64,000 bases of DNA from CAYYJR01 sp964472305. Lineage in GTDB: Bacteria > Armatimonadota > Hebobacteria > CAIYQO01. Position 1 is the stretch's first letter, and every line of letters begins with the position of its first letter. The DNA is taken from contig CAYYJR010000018.1 of the NCBI GenBank assembly GCA_964472305.1, positions 1-64,000 on the forward strand, written 5' to 3'. Of the stretch, positions 58,389 through 64,000 are shown piece by piece. The notes under the pieces are model-generated. The model did no database searches. It was not told the DNA's origin and saw only the letters and a list, made by a program, of their open reading frames with translations. The position numbers were made by a program, and so were the translations under genes.

Positions 58389-59483
58389 TTAAATCCGGTC
58401 CACACGCGGGTCGCCATGGCGGTTCGGTAGGGCGTGCGGTCGCACCAGCGCTCCGCCGTTCTCATATGATTCGATGACGGCCTGGATGTATTCCATCGTC
58501 GCCAGTGCATCGCGCCCGGAGGCGCGCAGGTTCTCACGGGGCACGCCGTTTGTGATGTCTTCCAGAAAAGCGTGAATGCGATTGGGGAAGGTCTGACCGA
58601 AATCCGTGATGCCGGTGTCCAGAATCTCCGGGGCCGGTGTGCCGGTGTCGGACTTGGGTGCGCCCCAATAGGTCAGCTTCTCGATACAGTTTTCGATGCA
58701 GAAGGTACCTTTGCTGCCGGCCACTTCGCAACTCCACCAACCGCCCAGGCCCCACATGGTATCGCCGCGCTGACTGAGCAGATAGCCTACCGTATCATCG
58801 GCGAATTTCACATGCACGCTGTTCACCGACAGCAGTAAATCGCCTTTGTTCTTGCGGAAGCCGGGTTTGGTGGAGAATGTCTGAATATGGGTGATGTCGC
58901 CACAGAAATACCGCATCACGCTGAACGGATGGGTGAGAAACGCCTTCATGTGCGCATACGGCATGTCGAAGCGCCCACCCTTCGTGAATCCGTAGGTTTC
59001 CTCACCGCCGTTGAATCCCATGCGAAAGAGCAGATAGATGGTCTCACCGATCATGCCGTCAGCCATATATTGCTTGGCGCGATCCGCGGTGGGAGTGAAG
59101 TAATGGTTCAGGTTGCAGCCGAGATACCGCTTCTTCTCCTCAGCAAAGCGCACCATTTCGCGAGATTCCAGTATGTCGTTGGACAGCGGCTTTTCGCACA
59201 GGACGTGCTTACCCGCCTCCAGCGCCTCCATCGTCGGTTCGTAATGCCAGCTTCCTTGCTCATACCCGCTGGTGGTCACGTCCACCACGTCCAGTTCTTC
59301 GTTCGCCAGCATCTCGCTCAGGCTGTAATATGCCTTCACGCCGTGCGTCGCGGCGGCCGCGTCAGCCTTTTCCTTCACCACGTCGCACACGGCGACCAGA
59401 TGCGACAACGCATCGTTCATATGGCAGTTGGCATGGTTGTTGCCAATGGCGCCCATGCCGACCACTCCGACTTTCAGTGTCAT
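58389..59483 (-). CDS. Gfo/Idh/MocA family oxidoreductase, copy 1
   Basis: A 364-residue dehydrogenase-like protein starting at ATG 59483 behind AAAGGA. VGVVGMGAIGNNHANCHMND is the Rossmann motif, and KHVLCEKPLSNDILESREMV has the active Lys. The C-terminal part includes NHYFTPTADRAKQYMADGMI and YFCGDITHIQTFSTKPG. It is the closest relative of copy 3 in the window, and the two share loop lengths and the xFCGxI pattern. A role in oxidising a sugar released by the glycan enzymes is inference. It follows the TIM-barrel isomerase gene by about 90 bases, in the first part of the minus-strand transcript. Confidence 0.9.
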   Translation of the reverse strand: MTLKVGVVGMGAIGNNHANCHMNDALSHLVAVCDVVKEKADAAAATHGVKAYYSLSEMLANEELDVVDVTTSGYEQGSWHYEPTMEALEAGKHVLCEKPLSNDILESREMVRFAEEKKRYLGCNLNHYFTPTADRAKQYMADGMIGETIYLLFRMGFNGGEETYGFTKGGRFDMPYAHMKAFLTHPFSVMRYFCGDITHIQTFSTKPGFRKNKGDLLLSVNSVHVKFADDTVGYLLSQRGDTMWGLGGWWSCEVAGSKGTFCIENCIEKLTYWGAPKSDTGTPAPEILDTGITDFGQTFPNRIHAFLEDITNGVPRENLRASGRDALATMEYIQAVIESYENGGALVRPHALPNRHGDPRVDRI

Positions 59484-59571
59484 GATCGTGTCCTTTCGTT
59501 TCAGCGGTATCCTTCGCGCCCAATCCTCTCGCCCACTACTGGGTGAAGGGCAGGATGTAAAGGTCGATAAC

Positions 59572-60381
59572 TTACACGCAGAGGGAGCGCGCCCCACAGG
59601 CTTGCAGGCATGCCTGCATGTGACCGCGCGACTCGGCGGCGATGGTGCAGCATTGCTCCAGCGAATACTCCTTCGCGCCGATTATTTCCAGGTCCACCGG
59701 GCCGGTGTAGCCGTGCTCGTGCAGTACGCGCATGTAACCCAGCAGGTCGATATCGCCGCGGCCGTTGGCCTGCATTTCCGGTTTGCCGGGGTTCTGCTGA
59801 CGACCTTTGCAGTCGCGGATGTGGATGTGCTTCACACGGCTGACCACCGCGCGCAACGCGTCGACCGGGTTCTCACCGCAACGGTGAATGTGTGACGGAT
59901 CCATATCGATGCCGAAAGATGGCAAGGTGATCGCTTCCATCGCGCGCAACGTGGTGGGTGTACTGTAGATAGCGCCGCCCACGTGCGCTTTCACGCACAG
60001 CGTCACGCCGTAACGAGCGGCCATCTCCGCCAGCGCGCCCAGCGAATCGATGGACTGACGCAGGCTTTCCTCGTCATCACTCTGGCCGCCGGGGCCGCAG
60101 TTGATGATGGGAATACCGATCTCCGCCGCGGCTTGGAACGCGATCTCCATACGTGCCGGGTCCTGCGAGGGCTGCTCCATCGCCAACAGTTCCAGTCCGT
60201 AGTCGCGCGACAACCGCTTGATCTCCGCCGCGATCTCCTGCCAGCGGTCGAGTACCAGGTGTTCGCTCATGCCGTCGATGGCCGACAGCTCGATACCGTC
60301 ATACCCGGCCATGGCCAGGTACTTGAATGCGGTTTCCATATCGTACCCGCCGAACAATACCGAATTGGCTCCAAGTTTCAT
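59572..60381 (-). CDS. Sugar phosphate isomerase/epimerase-like TIM barrel
   Basis: A 269-residue protein of the xylose-isomerase-like/AP endonuclease 2 barrel fold. MKLGANSVLFGGYDMETAFK opens it. GYDGIELSAIDGMSEHLVLD, VTLCVKAHVGGAIYSTPTTL and SFGIDMDPSHIHRCGENPVD supply Glu, His and Asp metal ligands. VKHIHIRDCKGRQQ and GPVDLEIIGAKEYSLEQC close the barrel. These proteins isomerise or epimerise sugars and often pair with Gfo/Idh oxidoreductases, as here. ATG 60381 follows GGAGATAC. The longer frame would start inside the promoter. It is the first gene of the region downstream of the AraC-facing promoter. Confidence 0.88.
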   Translation of the reverse strand: MKLGANSVLFGGYDMETAFKYLAMAGYDGIELSAIDGMSEHLVLDRWQEIAAEIKRLSRDYGLELLAMEQPSQDPARMEIAFQAAAEIGIPIINCGPGGQSDDEESLRQSIDSLGALAEMAARYGVTLCVKAHVGGAIYSTPTTLRAMEAITLPSFGIDMDPSHIHRCGENPVDALRAVVSRVKHIHIRDCKGRQQNPGKPEMQANGRGDIDLLGYMRVLHEHGYTGPVDLEIIGAKEYSLEQCCTIAAESRGHMQACLQACGARSLCV

Positions 60382-60445
60382 CGTCGTGTATCTCCTTTCC
60401 GGTCGCCTGCCGGGAAGTGGCTGACTTCGTTCCCCAGTTGTCACG

Positions 60446-60476
60446 ATTATAGTCAGGCCGGTCACGTGGTACCACG
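60446..60476 (-). promoter_or_regulatory. Promoter of the glycan region with AraC-type dyad
   Basis: On the minus strand TATAAT (60446-60451) has no recognisable -35. In its place the perfect palindrome CGTGGTACCACG stands at 60465-60476. This arrangement suits an activator bound over or next to the -35, and the divergent AraC protein is the natural candidate. Confidence 0.55.
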
Positions 60477-60593
60477 AATATCCGGCCAGTTTTAGCATTA
60501 TCGGGCAGAAGTACAAATCCCGCGCTATTCTCCCATAGAGACAAGAACGCATATCGGGTGAATTCACCGCCGACAGTGCGCATTCCCCGTACC

Positions 60594-60622
60594 TTGACCA
60601 TCACCTCGCGAAAGCGTACTAT
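60594..60622 (+). promoter_or_regulatory. Promoter of the AraC gene
   Basis: TTGACC (60594-60599) and TACTAT (60617-60622) are 17 bases apart. The transcript would start near 60629, which supports the GTG start at 60654 and excludes the longer frame from 60558. Confidence 0.65.
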
Positions 60623-60653
60623 TTGGACAGCAAACCACATCAGGGGTGACGAC

Positions 60654-61538
60654 GTGCAGAGCCCGACCACACCGCAAATCGAACGCGTCTTTTCCGATGG
60701 CCTCGCGCTTGAAGTGATGCACATTCTGCGCCATGCTGATACCGACCTGCACACCCACGATTTTTCCGAGCTGGTGATTGTGCTGCATGGATCGGGCATG
60801 CACCGCTCACCCGCGGGCGATTACCCCATCGGCGCCGGTGACGTCTTTGTACTGCACGGCGACCAGGCGCATGGGTATCGCAACACCGCCGGGCTTGAAC
60901 TGGTGAATATCCTCTTCCGCATGAACGAGCTTGCCCTTCCGCTGCAGGATGTGGTATCGCTGCCGGGTTATCACGTGCTGTTTACGCTGGAGCCGATGTT
61001 CCGTCAACGCGACCGCTTCGAGAGCCGGTTGCGCCTGCTGCCCGACGAGTTGCGCCACGTGGGTGAACTTGTGAGCCGGTTAGAGATCGAAACGAAAAAC
61101 CGCGTGCCCGGCTGGCGCATCGCCATTCTGGCCTATTTCATGCTGCTGATGGCCGATCTGTGCCGCTATTATTCACATATGGACGATCCCGCCGCGCAGC
61201 CATTGTTGCGTCTGGGTCGCGTGATCGGACACCTGGAGCAGCACTACAGCGACCAGCTTACGCTTGACGAACTGGCCGTCATCGGTTGCATGTCACGGCG
61301 CACGCTCACCCGTGAATTCCGCCGGGCGATGGGGTGCTCGCCCATCGAGTATCTGATTCGCCTGCGCATCAACCACGCGCGTTTGTTATTGCAAGACAGC
61401 AGCGCCGGCATCACCGAAATCGCCTTCCGCGTCGGCTTTCAGGACAGCAACTACTTTGCGCGCCAATTCCGCGCCGTCGTCGGCTGCAGTCCCCGCGATT
61501 TTCGGACCAAACGCGCGCCTGGCCGCGGTGGGAATTGA
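60654..61538 (+). CDS. AraC family transcriptional regulator
   Basis: A 294-residue regulator. The N-terminal cupin (HTHDFSELVIVLHGSGMHRS, PIGAGDVFVLHGDQAHGYRN) binds a sugar. The C-terminal double helix-turn-helix has LTLDELAVIGCMSRRTLTRE and ITEIAFRVGFQDSNYFARQF, ending VVGCSPRDFRTKR. It resembles RhaR/MelR-type activators. The GTG start at 60654 follows AGGGG and fits the promoter position. It is divergent from the TIM-barrel isomerase gene, with a shared 270-base region holding both promoters and a dyad, so it probably activates the minus-strand glycan genes in response to one of their sugars. Confidence 0.92.
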   Translation: MQSPTTPQIERVFSDGLALEVMHILRHADTDLHTHDFSELVIVLHGSGMHRSPAGDYPIGAGDVFVLHGDQAHGYRNTAGLELVNILFRMNELALPLQDVVSLPGYHVLFTLEPMFRQRDRFESRLRLLPDELRHVGELVSRLEIETKNRVPGWRIAILAYFMLLMADLCRYYSHMDDPAAQPLLRLGRVIGHLEQHYSDQLTLDELAVIGCMSRRTLTREFRRAMGCSPIEYLIRLRINHARLLLQDSSAGITEIAFRVGFQDSNYFARQFRAVVGCSPRDFRTKRAPGRGGN

Positions 61539-61642
61539 ACGGCATACCGGGTTCGTCGCATTGCGATGGACTACTGAATATGGTTTTGCCGTCGATGCGC
61601 GTCAACACGCTGGCGCTGATAGTGGCAGGCGCCTTAGCGGGA

Positions 61643-62830
61643 TTAGTGAAACAAGAACGGTGATGCCAGCAGCGTAGCCAGGACCAGCCACAGGGGATCG
61701 CAGCGCCAGATCACCAGCGCGACGATGCCGATGACAGCAAGCACGACGGTTTTCCAATCGGTCAGCGATTGGCCGGCGAGTTGAATGGTGACGAAGATCA
61801 GCACACCGATGAAGGCGGCGACCACCCCTCGCACCATGGCCCACAGCCAGCGCAGTTGGCGAATGCGGTGGTGCTGACGTGTCAGGAAAAACATGGCGAT
61901 GCCACCGGGCGCGAAGATTGCGATGGTACCGAGCAGCGCACCCCACACCCCCAGCACGTGGTAGCCGATGAAGGTTCCGGTAATCAACACCGGTCCCGGG
62001 GTCACCTGTCCGAGGGCGATGCCGTCGAGAAACTGGCGGATGGTCAGCCACTGGTGGGTAACCACTTCATGCTGCAACAGCGGCACCGAGGCATATCCGC
62101 CGCCGAAGGTGAGCACGCCCACCCGCAGCAGCGCGAGGAACAACTGCGTCGCGGTGCTTTCCCAGGTGATATAGAGCAGCACGCCCAGCACCACCAGCAC
62201 CACCAGCACCACCAGTACCCACCCCCACAACGCCTTGTCTCGCGCCGGATTTCCGGTCGTCTCGTCCTCTGTGAGGGGCAATGGTTGGCGAGGATAGAGC
62301 AGCGCGCCCACTCCTGCCGCGGCCACGATCACCACCAGCACCGCCGGGTGCAGCCACAGCAGCGTCAGGAACGCTGCCAGCGCAATCACCATCCCCCGCC
62401 GGTCTTTCAACGCTGTGCGGCCCATGCTCCACGTCGCATTCACCAGCAGCGCCACCACCACGGCGCCCAGTCCCTTAAACAGTACTTGCACGATCGGCAA
62501 TTGTCCGAACGTAAAATACAACGCGCTCAATGCGGTCATCAGCAACGTGGCAGGGGCGAGGAAGCAGGCGGAGGCGACCAGCGCACCCCACGCGCCGCCC
62601 AGTCGGTAGCCGAGGAACGTGATCACCGACAGCGCCTGCGCGCCGGGCAGCACCTGGCTTAGGCTGAGTCCGAGCTGGAAATCGTGTTCGCTCACCCAAC
62701 CTTTTTGCAGCACGAAATACTGATGCGTATAGGCGATAATTGCCGGCCCGCCCCCATACCCGGCAATCCCGATGTAACAGGCTGCGCCGGCCAATCGGCC
62801 CAGCGAAACCCGTGGCGATGCGTCTTCCAT
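61643..62830 (-). CDS. chrA: Chromate transporter, two-domain
   Basis: A 395-residue membrane protein with two CHR domains, one in each half. GIAGYGGGPAIIAYTHQYFV with LSQVLPGAQALSVITFLGY forms the first. LTFGGGYASVPLLQHEVVTH with DGIALGQVTPGPVLITGTFI forms the second. About ten to twelve helices are predicted. ChrA-type proteins export chromate, and many homologues have other anions as substrates. A run of Val and Leu (VLVVLVVLVVLGVLL, about 212-226) is encoded by a GTGGTGCTG-type repeat. The long open frame on the plus strand is a shadow. No regulator is adjacent. Confidence 0.92.
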   Translation of the reverse strand: MEDASPRVSLGRLAGAACYIGIAGYGGGPAIIAYTHQYFVLQKGWVSEHDFQLGLSLSQVLPGAQALSVITFLGYRLGGAWGALVASACFLAPATLLMTALSALYFTFGQLPIVQVLFKGLGAVVVALLVNATWSMGRTALKDRRGMVIALAAFLTLLWLHPAVLVVIVAAAGVGALLYPRQPLPLTEDETTGNPARDKALWGWVLVVLVVLVVLGVLLYITWESTATQLFLALLRVGVLTFGGGYASVPLLQHEVVTHQWLTIRQFLDGIALGQVTPGPVLITGTFIGYHVLGVWGALLGTIAIFAPGGIAMFFLTRQHHRIRQLRWLWAMVRGVVAAFIGVLIFVTIQLAGQSLTDWKTVVLAVIGIVALVIWRCDPLWLVLATLLASPFLFH

Positions 62831-62981
62831 ACGGGCTTTACTCTACCAGATGTGCGAGCGAGGGGCAACCGTTGCAGGGGATGGTGAAGAAGAACAGGGT
62901 GATGGTTTGCGCGTGAAGCGGGTGTCATTATGGTGATGCGGCGCGGTTGCATCCACGCCGACCCTTTATCCGGGCTTGACG

Positions 62982-63013
62982 AAAAACCCGCGGCGGAGAA
63001 CCGCCGCGGGTTT
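62982..63013 (-). terminator. Terminator of tRNA-Pro
   Basis: On the minus strand AAACCCGCGGCGG pairs perfectly with CCGCCGCGGGTTT over a four-base loop, with TT completing a T5 run, six bases after the tRNA CCA end. Confidence 0.85.
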
Positions 63014-63018
63014 CATCA

Positions 63019-63095
63019 TGGTCGGGGTGAGAGGATTTGAACCTCCGGCCTCACGGACCCGAACCGTGCACTCTACCAAGCTGAGCTACACCCCG
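63019..63095 (-). tRNA. tRNA-Pro (anticodon CGG)
   Basis: A 77-base cloverleaf on the minus strand, with acceptor CGGGGTG/CACCCCG, D arm GCTC/GAGT, anticodon stem CACGG/CCGTG around TTCGGGT (anticodon CGG, reading CCG), T arm GGAGGTTCAAATCCTC, and an encoded CCA. Confidence 0.97.
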
Positions 63096-63105
63096 GTACG
63101 ACATG

Positions 63106-63134
63106 ACTATAGCAGAATCGCGGAAGGGCGTCAA
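63106..63134 (-). promoter_or_regulatory. tRNA-Pro promoter
   Basis: On the minus strand TTGACG (63129-63134) and TATAGT (63106-63111) are 17 bases apart, ten bases before the tRNA 5' end. Confidence 0.75.
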
Positions 63135-63357
63135 GGCGTAATGCGAGGTCGGTTGCGCCGTCTGGACAGCCGTTCCGGGTTTTGCTATCGTTAGCACAAG
63201 ATGCCGGTAACCCCATCACAGACACCGCGATTATCGAAAACCACCCGCGAATTGGCGCGGCGCTTTGCTCATGACGGCTGTTCGGAAATACCGCTGCTCG
63301 CGAAACGAATGGTCCTTTCGACCCTTGCCTGGAGCGCTTAACGGAGAAGTATTCTCG

Positions 63358-64000
63358 ATGACGCTCTCTTCAACCGATGAATCCGTATTCAGCGCGCTGC
63401 CGGTGGTTCACTCTATGGGCGTGATGCTGTTCGACCCACAATGGGCGGAACGCGTGCACGCCGCGACCAGTTGCGAACTGCTGTATATCATCAGCGGTGA
63501 GGTGGAGTTGCACCTGGACGGTCAGCGTTTCGCCGCGCGCCCCGGCGACGTGCTGCTGGTGCCGTCGAAGGCGGAGCATCGCGACGTCTATGACATCGAC
63601 GCCGGGTTGCAGGTATTCATAGTCTTCTTCGATTGGACGGCGGAAGCAGCGTTTTTTTTCCACGTCTCCAACCATGTGCTGCGCACGCTGCCGGCTCATC
63701 GCAAAGTCGATGTGGCCGCACTCGTCGAGCGCCTGCGCCGCGACACCGCCGGCGACCGCGAGGTTGACCGCTTGCTCGCATGCGCACGCCTGCTCACACT
63801 GCTCATGCTGTTGCTCCGCGAGGCGCAACCTGAATCCGCCAACGACGCGGCTGCCGCGCACGGCAGTCGTCGCCGGCGCGCGCTGATGCTGGCCGCCCGC
63901 CGTTACCTCGACCAGCATTATACGCAGTCGATCACCCTCGACGACATCGCCAACGCTCTCAACGTCAGCACCTTTTACCTGTCGCACGTCTTCAGCGAGG
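63358..64000 (+). CDS. AraC family transcriptional regulator, partial
   Basis: The gene runs off the right edge after 214 codons. ATG 63358 follows ACGGAGAAG. The N-terminal cupin is ELLYIISGEVELHLDGQRFA with RPGDVLLVPSKAEHRDVYDI. The first helix-turn-helix begins YTQSITLDDIANALNVSTFY and LSHVFSE at the edge. An eight-base T-run (AAFFFH region, 63650-63657) makes the middle sensitive to sequencing error. It probably controls a neighbouring sugar gene beyond the window; it is a different paralogue from the 60654 regulator. Confidence 0.85.
   Translation, partial: MTLSSTDESVFSALPVVHSMGVMLFDPQWAERVHAATSCELLYIISGEVELHLDGQRFAARPGDVLLVPSKAEHRDVYDIDAGLQVFIVFFDWTAEAAFFFHVSNHVLRTLPAHRKVDVAALVERLRRDTAGDREVDRLLACARLLTLLMLLLREAQPESANDAAAAHGSRRRRALMLAARRYLDQHYTQSITLDDIANALNVSTFYLSHVFSE

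Noticed and set aside
62160..62220. CACCAGCAC repeat in chrA
   Set aside because: It simply encodes the Val/Leu-rich membrane helix and stays in frame; not a separate repeat element.
61769..62662. Gln/His/Arg-rich plus-strand frame opposite chrA
   Set aside because: Antisense of membrane helices produces this composition; not a gene.
63201..63341. 46-codon plus-strand frame before the last AraC gene
   Set aside because: No ribosome site and no recognisable features; ends just before the AraC ribosome site.
1..64000. CRISPR arrays, insertion sequences, rRNA, prophage
   Set aside because: I saw no regular repeat-spacer pattern, transposase, rRNA sequence or phage structural gene by reading.

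Overview
The window is one contiguous stretch of bacterial chromosome of fairly high GC content, with dense genes and three tRNA genes. It mixes core housekeeping genes with an accessory sugar and glycan region. The gene set includes RNase J, GatB, FtsH, PadR, a prepilin-type H-X9-DG protein, three Gfo/Idh/MocA oxidoreductases, a sulfatase-fold protein, GH43 and a DUF2993-like pair. This fits a soil or plant-associated Armatimonadota or a neighbouring phylum. That placement is inference from gene content; no rRNA gene is present to test it. A broken porin-like gene hints at an outer membrane.

Layout. 1-657: an AT-richer edge carrying a truncated HsdR-N-type nuclease-domain gene, unlike its surroundings. 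785-4668: a MATE exporter, then lemA, a bacterial PH-domain gene (frameshifted) and htpX. 4703-9151: a sugar module with a lyxose-isomerase-type cupin, a fucose/arabinose-isomerase-like protein and a DeoR repressor, divergent from xylB. 9331-20781: an orphan acyl carrier protein, a PDZ/SHOCT surface protein, padR, recG, ftsH, a DUF4178-like gene, and an MFS transporter with an exported protein. 21051-25633: a LeuT-type Na+ symporter with a 32-residue MetS-like subunit, then a three-gene membrane cassette of unknown function. 25743-31300: tRNA-Leu, tatA, two DUF2993-like paralogues, a methyltransferase/HAD pair, thiD, a phosphoesterase and tRNA-Met. 31342-45151: RNase J, gatB, gcvH, an orphan PTS EIIB, ribE, pyrH, frr, an NAD-kinase-like/SPFH pair, folP, a TPR protein, and a leuA with an N-terminal helix-turn-helix. 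45377-61538: a frameshifted TPR gene, a zinc methyltransferase of the URO-D fold, and a long minus-strand glycan region. That region holds a TIM-barrel isomerase, three Gfo/Idh enzymes, a sulfatase-fold enzyme plus sulfotransferase, GH43, a beta-helix protein and a zinc-ribbon protein. A divergent AraC regulator sits at its head. 61643-64000: a chromate transporter, tRNA-Pro and a second AraC regulator cut by the window edge.

How the parts fit. The lyxose/fucose-type isomerases and xylulokinase can deliver pentoses to xylulose 5-phosphate under DeoR control. The AraC-headed region looks like intracellular breakdown or remodelling of xylose-containing or sulfated oligosaccharides. No transporter is encoded inside it, and its porin-like gene is broken. 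Several promoters are readable as TTGACA-like/TATAAT-like pairs with 17-base spacers: three tRNAs, padR, deoR, leuA, gatB, EIIB and araC. The padR, deoR and leuA promoters carry dyads or repeats that suggest autoregulation.

The items most worth a second look are the HTH-LeuA fusion with its internal start and repeat-laden promoter, the three-gene membrane cassette, the sulfatase-fold protein with Thr in place of the catalytic Cys, and the two frameshifted genes.
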